Shown: positions 36,859 to 48,025 of the stretch, in pieces
Numbering within the stretch: the stretch's first letter is position 1
How the letters are laid out: the number at the start of each line of letters is the position of its first letter
NCBI RefSeq assembly: GCF_001540865.1
Contig: NC_033630.1
Location: forward strand, 13,004,143-13,068,142
Direction: 5' to 3'
Length of the DNA: 64,000 bases
From: Ananas comosus
Taxonomy: Eukaryota; Streptophyta; Magnoliopsida; Poales; Bromeliaceae
The notes under the pieces: model-generated
What the model saw: only the letters and a program-made list of their open reading frames with translations
The model's database searches: none
What the model was told of the DNA's origin: nothing
Made by a program: the position numbers and the translations under genes

Positions 36859-39800
36859 ATGATGGCGTGGAGCATAGCGAGAGCGGCGTCGCTCATGAAG
36901 CTTCGGCTTCGCCTCTCCTCCTCCCCAATCCCCCCACATCTTAATCCCTCCACTACTCTCTTCCTCTCCGGAAACCCTAGTAAGTTACTCTCCATTCCGA
37001 TCCTTGTGCTACAAAATCCAATCGCACTTCATCTTTGAGAACCAACCCTAGTCAATTATTCTATAAATCTTCGGCTGGATCTCTGCTTATATGCATCGTT
37101 GGAGCTCAATTTTGGTATCTACAGACTAATCTCTTGCGATTTGGTGGAGTAATTAGATGGGGCATTTGAACGATCTTCGCATAGCTATGTATATGCACGC
37201 AGTGGTTGAAAAAATGAAGAGAAAAGTAAAATGTTAGTAGAAGCAGAATCTAAATATCATATAGTTGATGCAATGTATCTTAGACAATAGTTAGAGGAAC
37301 TGTTACCTTTGTGCAGTGAGGTGAGGAAGTCTAAAGATCAGCTATTTTTGGCCTTGTTTGGTGTCCTTTCCTCTTTTTTATGTTATTGGCTTACTAAACT
37401 CAAATTCTATGTGATCAAATGTGTCCGCAGATGAACTTCTCCATTGTTGTTGTGGTTGGTTGGCTCGCTCCCGCCAGATGTGGAATGACATCTTCTGGTA
37501 GAATTCATAGAAGCGAGAAAATTTTTTTAAAAAAATTGCTTCTTGGTTTTGGTCTTTATTACCAAAATAAACCCCGTAGATGTGTAGATTGCGAGCAATC
37601 CGCCATCCTCATATACAATTTGTACTTGAAAAATCCGCGATTCCAAATGAGGTCTTTCTTGTATTTGTTTTTATTTTTGGAGTGGCAGGGGATAATATTC
37701 TGTAAGTAGGAAATAGAAACGAGATAAACAAGAAGTTTAAACTTCCTTAAAAGAAGATAAAAGTCTTATGCTGTAATTATAAACGTTAAGTGGCCCTTTC
37801 TATGTAAACAGTGTAGCACCAAAAACCAAAAAAAAAAAGGAAAGGATTCACCACTGTACAGATTTCTTTGAAGCACTGTAGCTAAGGATGATATGACCTT
37901 CGTTAGAATGAATCAGAATCTCAATTAGAATTTTATAATGCAGAAAATAACAAACACAGGATTCTTTTGTGTGGTCGAATATGTTTCAAGATATTGCCTT
38001 GTCGTAATGTTCATAGCCTTTTATCTGTTACAGCGTAATTGCTCGTTTGACCCTTCAGTTTTACGTGGGCATTAATGTGTTGTTCAATTCTCTGTGACAT
38101 TCTAGTACCTAGCTTAATAATGTCAATAACATCATTATGACTACTCTTAACCAATTTCTTTTTCAGTTTTAAAAGGAAATTTTTCTTTAGTTTCAGGAAG
38201 ATCATCAGAGCTAAAAGTTTTGCGCAATTATGTTAGTCTTGCTTCACCAGTTTATGCACAAAGATTCAGATCAGTGTTTAGCATGCAAAAGATGATTGGG
38301 CGAAGCTTACACTTGTCAGGTAAATTTGATCATCTACTGTAACTTGTCCAAAAAAATAGGAAACTGATGTTAAATGTTTATTAAATATTTCAAGGTGTTC
38401 TTTAGAGTTTTGTCCTTTTTTTTTATTCATCTTTTATTTATTTCTTTTTTATTTTTTTGATACGGTTGTACTTATTAGTTCACAATTCTTAGGTGCAGCT
38501 TGTGTCTAGGTGAATACCTCATGGCTTTCTGTTTAAATACAGAAGGTTTCATTAGTCTTTTTATACTAGTTATGACCTCTTCAGCTCGTAGATTTAAATG
38601 TTTTTTAAGTCTAATTTGGAGTTGCTTAAGTGATGTCTAAAAATGAATTAGTTTGTATCCATCTATAGAATGATTAATCACTGATTAGTCATTGTTTGTC
38701 CTGTGTAATTACATAAATTAACGTTTACAGCATCGAAGAATTGTAACAAAAGTATGTCTGTGTAAAATGTCAATACTCCACAATATGAAAGAAAGAATAA
38801 AACGGAAGATGGATAAATTTTATGTCAAATGTCTTTGTATTGTTTGGATGCTTTGGCAAATCTAGTCATATTATTAATATAGCAATGCATACTTCTATGT
38901 ACAATATATGCATATTACTGTATGTACCATCTGCCAACTCATCCAGTGAACGAGTGGTTTCACTGTGTGACCATCCATGTAGGAAGGAAGTTATTCACTG
39001 GAACTTTTATTGGAATTAGCATCTTAGGTGGACTGTTGCATCGCCCATCAAATATTGCTTATGCTATGGATGTGGATGGTGAGTTATCTTTCTGCCACAT
39101 TTATATAGAACACTCTGTGCACAATCTTGAAGATTGGTGACCAACTTGATTTATTTATTGTTGCCTCCATGTGCTATTATCGATGTTCCTGGTTCTGCAG
39201 ACTACGCCGAACCTTCAGGATATTTGAAGGATGATCTTAATACCTTTTGGGCTTTGACCAGGAAATTCCAGTTGCCTGTTGTTTTGCTTGTGATGGTGTT
39301 TTTGGGCTGGAGGCGTCCAGTAACACTTGTCGTTAATATCATACTTCTTCTCTTCTGTACAAGACCCAGTCCTTTCTCAATTTATATGTTTATTGAACAG
39401 GTTGGTTTGTGGTTTCTGCCATAGCAAGTTCCATGGAAAATTAAATCTTTGAGCATTGTGCGATCCTTTGTACTTATAGAATCTACTCTTTTCATCTAGT
39501 TTGCGCCTGATAGTTCTTGACTAGTATTTTCTCGTACAATTTTAATCACATTTTATAACTGGTCTTCTTGAAAGAATTTGATTTTCAAAATGTAAGTTGG
39601 TCATGGCACTGTTCCGCTATCTAATGATGGAGTGTTAATTGATGCCTTGCTGGTGATGTTACACAGTTCCAGTTAATCATTTTTACACAAGTTATTTCAC
39701 CTGTTTCTGCCAACACATTCCATACAGTCTCCTTACATTGTTTTCCTGACTTATATTTCTGTAAAATTCTCAAAGCAGCAAGAAAAACAAAAGAAAAACT

Positions 39801-40984
39801 GAGACAGCAAGAGAAAAAGAAAGGATACGGCAAAAAAACTGATTGCAGAAATCAAATGGCAGAAAATGAGCAAAATTATTACTTGAGATTATTTGAGCTT
39901 CAGGTTGCACTGAGACAGTATGGTGAGCAAATAATTAGCCCGAAGTGATTACTCCATAACCAAACAATGAAATTCAATCATTTCTGTGGCTTTTAGAGTT
40001 AAACCTTGGGGAATTGTTGTTCAGTTGAGCTAGCAGGTCTTCGAAGTTTTATGATTTTACAGCCCATTTTGGATGGAGAGAGTAGGAGTGTCAAGAAGAC
40101 ATGCTGAATTTATTTATTTTTTCTTTCAGTGGCTGAATAATGTCTCTAAATGGTAGGAAATGCCTCATCTCCCAGCAAGAAACTGCTCTTCCTGTCATGC
40201 TGCTAGAATAATTTCTTCCATTTCTTTTACACAACAAAACCAGTGTTCACTCCATGTAATTTGCTAAAGTAACCATTTAATCCGACATACAAGGTTGTAT
40301 CTTTACCAAGTACTTTGATGATTAATGATTAATGACAAGTAACGTAAGTTCCAGAGCTTTTATTGCTGTTTACTTTTTCCTTGCAAATATAGCTGCATAA
40401 GATTCAACTTAGCTTTTGTGTATGGAATCACTATGAGTAGAAGCATGAAGAAAGAAAATTACTCATATCTAGATAGATAAAAAACCGAATATGTAAATAA
40501 GCAATTGAATAATAAATCTTTAGTTTTTGAATTATACAGCTCTTTGTATCTCTTTGACTTTGTTCATCTGGGATTTCAACTTAGAAGAAATTTAACTGTT
40601 GCAGCTGCGTCAGAGAGAGATGCGTCGGGATCCCAGCTTCCATAAAACAAAGGTGAGTTTGTATCATTGGTATTCAGATCAATGTAATATCTGTGTAACT
40701 ACACTGTTATTGAGATGATTATTGTTTATTAAAGATTCTCCTCATATAAGCTTGCAATGTAGCTGTTGGTGCAAATAGACCATGTACATTGTCCGGTGGT
40801 TTCAAATTATCTTATTATCATCTGTAATATAATCCTGTATCTGCAGTTCTTGTATGCAAGGAATGTCGAAGTTGAAGATTACAAGCTTCTTTGTATCGGC
40901 GAAGTTGAACTAAGAGACAAAAAGCTCCACGTCATCGGAATTTTGGGCGGCTGGTGGATTTTTAGTGTTTCGCATTTAGCATGA
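36859..40984 (+). CDS. Uncharacterised membrane protein, probably organellar
   Basis: I rebuilt six exons: 36859-36979, 38197-38319, 38983-39078, 39201-39400, 40605-40652 and 40847-40984. Every junction is GT-AG and phases agree, giving 241 residues. The N-terminus (about 1-60) is rich in Arg, Ser and Leu with few acidic residues and looks like an organelle transit peptide. Hydrophobic segments follow at roughly 86-98 (FTGTFIGISILGGLL), 135-145 (LPVVLLVMVFLGW), 150-163 (VTLVVNIILLLF) and near the C-terminus (VIGILGGWWIF). A charged stretch with RQREMRRDP and RNVEVEDYKLLC separates the last two. I do not recognise the family and assign no function. Conserved-looking splice structure and clean frame argue that the gene is real. 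The second ATG (36862) could also serve as start. Confidence 0.8.
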
Positions 40985-42483
40985 CCAAGTATATGTAAAT
41001 GGGAAAGGGAAAGTTATCTGAAAGCTTCTCCTATTGAGTCGACATTGAAGGGGTTGGAGTTATTGATCCTCTAAGCTCACTATTATGTTTTTTTTTTTGG
41101 CTGAATCCATTTAACAATAGCGATCCACTTGATTGCTCTTGGTCCTGCATAGTTGTTCAAGTATATGTGTTGCAATTCTAAACCTGGCCTCACCAGTTTT
41201 GACTATTAGATGTCTACCTCTTTGCCGTATAAAGAATAAATTCTCTTGAATGGTTTGTCTCTGTGTTTTCAAATCTGATTAAACCAAGCATACGATCTCT
41301 AGTTTTGTTTATTGCAATTTTATTTATCTTTGAATGTACAAGATTGATTGCAGATGGATTAAGTTATGGTACTTGGTACATGCTTTGCATGCTTAACTTG
41401 GGTGAATGGTCGTGACAACATGTCCACAGAAGCATAAATGAAGTTGGATGATGCATACCAATTGTTACTTTGTGCACTTTGGTAAAGCAAGTAATACAAG
41501 AATGTAAGTTAGGTATCAATGTGTGGATAAGTATCAACCAATTGCTGACTCATTCCCTTGCCAATTTGCTGTCTAAGATGCTCTCAAGTTACCTATCCAG
41601 AAGAAATAAGAATCTGGGTAAGCATTTTCGCAAATCTCAATCAAGCGATATGGATAAATCTTGATATTTTCTGGATAACTTGCTGCTTGATATTTTCAGA
41701 TCTTTTCACACTTTGATTGTTGTTATTGTAGTGAGGAGAACTAAATGCATGATTGGCCAATGGACTTGGCTTTTGGACCAACTTTCTCTAATTGTGAAGT
41801 AAAACTCAAGCATTTAGTAACAATTTTAAAGTCAAGCATATAGTAGGCAAAATTTGTTAGTTTTTAGCTGGAGCGGAAAGCCAGGTGAACTTCTATCAAG
41901 AAAAATTTCGGACGGCTCTCATGTAGAGTTGAAGCTGCTTCAAGTATTCGGTAAATGGAAAATTATAGGTTTATATCTGAAATAGGAAGCCAAAATGCGA
42001 TTTTGGATCGAAAACCCAGAAGCCCAAATCGGAACTTGTGCCTCTAATTTTAGGAGCAAGCTGTGTAAGGATTTCAAATTTGAATTTGGTTTCTTAAAAT
42101 GGCTTTATCTGGCGAATGCTCTATTTTTCTCTAGAATCAACTTTTGGATCGATTCTTGATTAGTAGTAGGCCCACTTTCTTTCTGACACAAAGATAAATG
42201 GTTTGGAATCACATTCTCTGCCACTTTTTGCTTTACCCCTTATTCTTTTCTGACTCTCTTATTGGTTTCATGCAGCTGGAGCTGCTCAACTGCTTGTGAA
42301 CTTTAACTCTGCAAGGTTATTAAGTACTGTAAGCAACAGTATACTAAGGAATCAAGTAAAGGGGGCACAAGAAGAAGACGCTGAAATAAAGCTGGATCTC
42401 TTCTAAGAAATAGGAATCTCAAAAGAGAGATAGAAAGAAGCTTCTGTCTCTCTTTTTTGAGTTCCTACGGAGCCTCAAAATGT
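40985..42483. other. Intergenic DNA between the membrane protein and USP genes
   Basis: The first few hundred bases are likely 3' UTR. No further coding sequence was recognised. The end of this stretch is the USP promoter. Confidence 0.5.
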
Positions 42484-42492
42484 CTATATAAG
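42484..42492 (+). promoter_or_regulatory. TATA box of the universal stress protein gene
   Basis: CTATATAAG lies 92 bases before the start codon at 42576, so transcription would start near 42515 and leave a short 5' UTR. It is the clearest TATA box in the window apart from that at 28624. Confidence 0.65.
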
Positions 42493-42575
42493 TAGAAGAA
42501 AACAACACAGAAGCAGAAGAAGCTTATAGGGAAAGTAAAAAGTGTTTAGTATAGGCTCTCACTTGAGTTGTATAT

Positions 42576-43400
42576 ATGGCGATGAGGAATGTCGGAGTGG
42601 CTGTGGATTTCTCTCCATGCAGCAAAGCAGCACTTAGGTGGGCATCGACCAACCTTGTGAGGAGCGGCGATCGCCTTGTACTTGTATATGTCAACACTAA
42701 CTACCAGATTGAGCAAGGGGTGATTCATCTATGGGAGCAAAATGGTTCACGTGCGTTAGTCCTTTCTGTCCGTCTCTCGTTAAAAGTAGCCGTTTCTGGT
42801 CTCAACCTTTTTGCCGTGGTAATGATTTTTCTTGCTTCAATTTTTCAGCTTTCATACCTTTGAATGAATTCTCCGATCCCTCCATTACCAAGAGATATGG
42901 CGTGTCGCCAGACAATGAAGCACTCGAAATTCTGGGTCAGGCGTATCAGAAAGGGGTATTACTGCTCATAATCACACACAACAAATACATGGCTCAAATC
43001 GAAACAAAGTTCTATTTGGTTGCTGAAAAGATTAAAAATAATGCATCACATATTGCAACTGCAGGTAGAAGTTGTTGCTAAGATATATTGGGGCGATCCG
43101 ACGAAGAAGCTATGCGAAGCAATTGAGCAGATCCCATTGCACTGCCTAGTCGTAGGAAACAGAGGGTTAAGCAAAATTAAAAGGTCAGCTTCTTCGCCAT
43201 CACTTCATTTCGTGACATTTTCCGATCTAGAAGAGCTGACATTTTTGTTTCACTTTTCTGATAATTAATTCAACAGGTTCATATACACTTGCGAGTAACC
43301 TTAAATTATGTCATGCAGGGCTCTCCTGGGAAGCGTAAGCAGCTACGTCGTGAACCATGCAACTTGCCCAGTGACAGTAGTGAAAGAAACTACCTTCTGA
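42576..43400 (+). CDS. Universal stress protein (UspA domain, ATP-binding type)
   Basis: Four exons, 42576-42750, 42849-42955, 43065-43183 and 43319-43400, give 160 residues with GT-AG introns and matching phases. The protein is a single Usp domain: N-terminal [19 protein letters not shown], the [10 protein letters not shown] segment, [19 protein letters not shown], and C-terminal VTVVKE strand. The ATP-binding signature G-x2-G-x9-G-S is intact: GNRG, nine residues, then GS. Plant USPs of this size are soluble cytosolic or nuclear homodimers induced by stress; the exact role of this member is unknown. Introns are short. Two read-through ORFs across introns 1 and 2 are shadows. Confidence 0.92.
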
Positions 43401-43648
43401 TTGTTCATATATAAAGTTTAGCAGTGGCCAGTTAAGATAATACATATATCAGCCTATCTTTGATGTGTATTATAGCTTTAAGAATAGTAATTAGCACCTC
43501 CCAATATCACCCAGTAATGCGTTATGCTGTACTTTGATGTCTATGCATATATCTATATTGTTGTACAATAGCAGACATGTTGAAGTGCCTCTCGAATCTG
43601 TGAGTTTGAAATTTTGATGCAGTACAAAAGAACTAGTCATGAGTGCGT

Positions 43649-44407
43649 TGTTCCTACAGTGCCAAGCAGGGTCCATCTATTATTTTTATCATCAATAACC
43701 AAGTGTTGATTTTGCTGTCATATCATTTTTCTTTCTTTTGTTTAATTTTGCAATTTGATTACACAGAACACAAATGAGCAGTATTGCATTAGCTATAGAG
43801 TACGTGCGACGCACGTCGCATTTGCAAATTAAATTAAAAGTTTTAAATGAATTATTAATTTGGATTTTAAATTTTAAATGATTTTTTATGGCTCGAGTCT
43901 ATTTTTAACTAATTTATTTATAAATTTAATTTCTTTCTTAGTATATTGAAAATTTAGTTATACTGTAAATATTTTTTATACACTCGTTCTATAACATACA
44001 AAATTTGATCAGTAATGTGTATCCAAAACTAAAAAATTTCAATTGATTCCAAATCTTAATTAATTTAAAATTTTTAAAATTTCATTAGTAATCTCTTTCA
44101 AAATTTTCAATATACTAAGAAAGAAATTAAATTTATAAATAAATTAGTTAAAAATAGACTCGAGCCATAAAAAATCATTTAAAATTTAAAATCCAAATTA
44201 ATAATTCATTTAAAACTTTTAATTTAATTTGCAAATGCGACGTGCGTCGCACGTACTCTATAGCTAATGCAATACTGCTCATTTGTGTTCTGTGTAATCA
44301 AATTGCAAAATTAAACAAAAGAAAGAAAAATGATATGACAGCAAAATCAACACTTGGTTATTGATGATAAAAATAATAGATGGACCCTGCTTGGCACTGT
44401 AGGAACA
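43649..44407. repeat. Perfect 307-bp inverted repeat ending at an N
   Basis: 43649-43955 and 44101-44407 are inverted copies with no mismatch that I can see, separated by a 145-bp spacer. The right arm ends at the base before N44408. The arms contain ordinary 3'-flanking DNA of the USP gene plus a CGTGCGACGCACG motif, not a transposon with defined ends. A fold-back assembly or library artefact at a contig end is the best explanation. Confidence 0.9.
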
Positions 44408-44408
44408 N

Positions 44409-45556
44409 TTTTTCCCTTAAATTTTAAAATTTTTAATCTTTAAAAAATAAAAGGAAAATTCTAACATTGTTTAGCTATTGAAAGGATATTATGGTTAAAA
44501 ACAATTACTACTATTAAGTTTACAATTATCGTAACAAAAAATTTAAGTTTAAAAGTTATAAAATAATTTGAATAGAAGTTTAAAAAGTTTAAAATCTTTA
44601 AAAAATTATTTGGGCAGAAATTTTAAAAAATAAATGAACAAATTATTTGAGTAAAATTAACTTTTTCAAATATCTGGATAGTTTTAAACTGAAAACTATT
44701 ATATATAAATATAAAGTATGGGCTCTCTCGGAAGCAATTGGGTCCGTTCGCCCCAGTCCGAATAGGGCGGAAACGGGCCGGGCCGGGCCAGGCCGGGCCG
44801 AATTCTATTGTATCCGTGCAGTGCGAAGGCCCGGCCTGTTTAAATATCTATAATAATCGCCTCCGACTCAAGCGGTACGCTCACCTCCCAGTATTCTCGA
44901 CCTTAACCTTTTTTCGCCCCAACCGATGCGAAAAAATTATTTTGCGGCAAATGCGGCGATGTTGTTTGTGCGGTGAGCTCACCGGCAATGACCAGACTCA
45001 AAAACCGCTGCTTTGATCCACCTGGCCCGGTGAGAAGAGCGGTTATTCTCACTCTAATTATGTACAGTTCAAATCAGTCTAATTAAAAACCCACAACTGA
45101 AACAGATCAAAATTTAAACTTTAAAGTATGGGAGTTTTAATTTGCTTTTAATTCGAAAATCAAAATTCAATTTTGATTCACTTGTAATAAAAATTTTTAA
45201 TTTTCTAAATCAAATTTAAAAAAAATATATTGTGTGTGCATACTGGTGTAGGTCATATTTTGTACTGCCTGACTTTAAATAGAAAAATTTCTACATGTAT
45301 TGAGTGAATATGTACGATCTATAGTCCACAATACTAAAACTTTATGGTAGAACCTTAAAATTGAATCTAATTCGTTGAATAAGGAATTTCGTTACGTAAA
45401 TTTTGCCAAAAAAAAAAAAAAAAATCTGCCAGCTTAATGATACGTACTTTTCTATATGCAGTATATAGCAGATGTATGCATGTAACCCTTCATCCCCTTC
45501 TCCGACTCGTCAAAAGTTATAGCTGCTGCTTCTTCTCCTTCTTCTTCTTCTTCTTC
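44409..45556. other. Intergenic DNA with a GC-rich patch upstream of a PPR gene
   Basis: Mostly AT-rich, with a GC-rich island at about 44715-45030 that includes six GGGCC/GGCCC motifs in the 70 bases around 44770-44840. ORFs through it show no recognisable protein. It could be a promoter or first non-coding exon of the PPR gene starting at 45557, or a gene fragment. Confidence 0.45.
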
Positions 45557-47335
45557 ATGAAGGCCACCACCGTCGTTCGCAGAACTCGCACCGCATTCCT
45601 CCACCACCTCCGACCCCTAACCAAATCCCTCCTCCTCCTCTCCCTCTCCACCCACGCCAACCCCAATCCCCATCACCCCTCCCCCACCACCATTGCCACC
45701 TCCTCACGGAGCGACCACATCTCCGCGTTCCTGCGAACCACAGCGCCAACCCCGTCCTGGGAAACCCTAACCGCCACCTTCGGATCCCTCCATCTCACCC
45801 ACCCTCTCGTCGAAGCCGTGCTCCTCGACCTCAGGGAACCCCCCCACGCCAAAAAGGCCCTGGCTTTTTTCCACTGGTCCTCAAAGCGGAGCCCTTTTTA
45901 CCGCCGCCACAGCCTCCGCTCCTACTGCGTCCTCGTCCACATCCTCGTCCGCGCGGGGCTCCTCCTCGACGCGCGCGCGCTGCTCGAATCGGCCATCTTG
46001 TACAGGGACTCGGCGTCGGGGTCGCCGGCTCCACCTCTTTTGGGCACGCTTTGGTCCACCTACGAAGCCGTTGTTCCCGGCTCGCGCGTCTTCGATCTCC
46101 TGGTCCAAACCTGCGCCAAGATGAGGCTCGTCGATCTCGCTTTCGATGCTTGTAGCTACTTCAGCGATCGAGGGTTCACTTCGAGCCTGATCAGCTTCAA
46201 TTCCATGCTCCGTGTGGCGGTGAAATCGAGCATGAATGAGTTGGCGTGGAAGGTGTTTGAGTCTATGCTCCAGAGAAGAGTGTACCCGAATCAGACCACC
46301 GTTGAGACCATGATCAGTTTGATGTGTAAAGAGGGGAGTTTGCGCGAGATGGTAAGTGTAGTGGAGAGAATTCACGGTAAGAAGTGCGCGCCGAGCGTGG
46401 TCGCTAATGTTGCATTGGTGTTGAGGATTGTAGACGAGGGTAGGATCGAAGAAGGGATTTTGCTTTTGAAGAGGATGCTGCAGAAGAACATCGTGTTCGA
46501 CGATATTGTGCACTCTTTGGTTATACATTCTCATTGCCGGATGGGTGATTTGGAATCCGCTTATCAGCGGCGTGAAGAGATGATCAACAAAGGATGTAGC
46601 ATGAATGCCTTTGTGTATACCTGCTTCATAGGAGCTCATTGCGATCGAGGTGACATTGTGGAGTCCGCAAAGTTGATGCAAGAGATGGTATCTATAGTTG
46701 GATTGAAGCCATATGATCAGACCTATAATTTTCTTATTGTGGGGTGTTTCAAAACAGGGAGAATGGAAGAGGGCTTGACCTGCTATGAGAAGATGCGCGA
46801 AGATGGCTTCTTGCCTAGTAGTTCGACATGCAATAAAATGATGGGCGCGCTTTGCGAATCGCGAGATGTCAACAAGGCGAATGAATTACTTACCGAGTTG
46901 ATCAATAGAGGATTTATTCCTAACGAAGAGACATATTTAGTACTCATTGACGGGTACGGGAGAATCGAAGAAGCCGAAGGGGTTGTTAAGCTCTACTATG
47001 AGATGGAGCACAGAGGGCTTAATCCCGGCCCGGCAGTTCTTGCTGCAGTTATTCAGAATCTCTGTAAATGCAACAAGTTGAATCAAGCAGAGAAGTTTTT
47101 AGCTGTGATGAGGCAGAAAACATTGGCTCCCACTAGGTGTATATATGATGCGCTGATCACGTGTTGTTGTGAACAGGGTAATAAGAAGAGGGCGCTTCAG
47201 TTCTATGATGAGATGACAAGAAATAAGCTGATTCCCTCAGCTGATGCTTTTATGACACTCGCGAAGAAATTGTTCATAAGAAAGCGTGAAACTCAAAGCT
47301 TGCGGAGAAAATGTTCATCATCAAAAACAATATGA
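45557..47335 (+). CDS. P-class pentatricopeptide repeat protein, probably mitochondrial
   Basis: Intronless, 592 residues from the ATG at 45557. The frame stays open upstream to an ATG at 45437, but that extension is a poly-Phe stretch encoded by a TTC repeat, so I chose the later ATG. The first 60 residues are rich in Arg, Thr, Leu and Ser with almost no acid, a good mitochondrial targeting signal. From about residue 170 there are roughly 10-11 canonical 35-residue P-type motifs (for example TYNFLIVGCFKTGRMEEGL and TYLVLIDGYGRIEEAEGVV). No E, DYW or SMR domain. P-class proteins stabilise, splice or help translate specific organellar transcripts. The RNA target is not predictable here. The protein resembles plant mitochondrial PPRs of the At1g66345 kind, from memory and unverified. 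Confidence 0.9.
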   Translation: MKATTVVRRTRTAFLHHLRPLTKSLLLLSLSTHANPNPHHPSPTTIATSSRSDHISAFLRTTAPTPSWETLTATFGSLHLTHPLVEAVLLDLREPPHAKKALAFFHWSSKRSPFYRRHSLRSYCVLVHILVRAGLLLDARALLESAILYRDSASGSPAPPLLGTLWSTYEAVVPGSRVFDLLVQTCAKMRLVDLAFDACSYFSDRGFTSSLISFNSMLRVAVKSSMNELAWKVFESMLQRRVYPNQTTVETMISLMCKEGSLREMVSVVERIHGKKCAPSVVANVALVLRIVDEGRIEEGILLLKRMLQKNIVFDDIVHSLVIHSHCRMGDLESAYQRREEMINKGCSMNAFVYTCFIGAHCDRGDIVESAKLMQEMVSIVGLKPYDQTYNFLIVGCFKTGRMEEGLTCYEKMREDGFLPSSSTCNKMMGALCESRDVNKANELLTELINRGFIPNEETYLVLIDGYGRIEEAEGVVKLYYEMEHRGLNPGPAVLAAVIQNLCKCNKLNQAEKFLAVMRQKTLAPTRCIYDALITCCCEQGNKKRALQFYDEMTRNKLIPSADAFMTLAKKLFIRKRETQSLRRKCSSSKTI

Positions 47336-48025
47336 GTGGCACCATTGAACTGAGTAATTTATTGCATTCTTCGAGGAAGTTGGCAGACTCTAACAGGTTC
47401 CAAACCACCATCTGCATTGCTGTACAACTTTTTATACCTAATTTAGATGGCGAAAAGTAAAAATATTGTAGTCATATGAGTTGCTGACTGCAAAATAAAC
47501 AAGGTAAATTTGAAGGATTAATCGCAACATGAGAGTAAAACTTGTTCAAGTGAGTTACTGTTTTAATTAAACATTCAGATCATGACCAAAATATGGAAAA
47601 GATAGTACATCCAAAAGAAATTGACTTGTTACAATCCCATGAGAACCAGGGGAGATGGCCATGAGAAGAAACTCAATCTTCATTCTTGTGCCTGTGGTCA
47701 ATATCATAGGAGTCGAGCTATGGTGCTTTTAGAAGCACCGACTTTCAACTTTTGGACCCTTGGATCTATTCTATTATCATCACCAACTAGTAAACCCTAA
47801 GGATCTAAGGGCCCACAAGTTGGGAGTATTTGCTTCAAAAAGCATAGTAGCCTCACAAATATCTGAGTCCTATATCCATGTATCCTAACCATCATTTACA
47901 ACTTGCAAAAGACCACCAAAAATTTCATCATGCTGTGTCTCCCTATCACGCTAATATATATATATACATATATATAAAATCAGATGAAGATGCAAAATAC
48001 CACCTCTGTGACGAACTCCCCCAGC
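47336..48025. other. Convergent intergenic region between PPR and MORC genes
   Basis: It holds the 3' ends of two convergent genes. A probable short foldback MITE lies at about 47711-47857. No ORF of note. Confidence 0.55.
47711..47857. mobile_element. Possible short foldback MITE
   Basis: The left side GAGCTATGGTGCTTTTAGAA and the right side, inverted (GAGGCTACTATGCTTTTTGA), pair imperfectly over about 40 bases, enclosing a short middle with CCTTGGATCT and GGATCTAAGG. No convincing target duplication is visible, so the boundaries are approximate. Confidence 0.4.

Noticed and set aside
43801..44260. A transposon with CGTGCGACGCACG termini in the inverted repeat
   Set aside because: The inversion continues about 150 bp beyond that motif into gene-flanking DNA, so the motif is not the element end.
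45437..45556. N-terminal extension of the P-class PPR protein from the ATG at 45437
   Set aside because: It contains a poly-Phe run from a TTC repeat. The ATG at 45557 directly begins a good mitochondrial targeting sequence.
45881..46681. 266-codon minus-strand ORF
   Set aside because: Antisense shadow of the PPR gene. His/Arg-rich with no domain.
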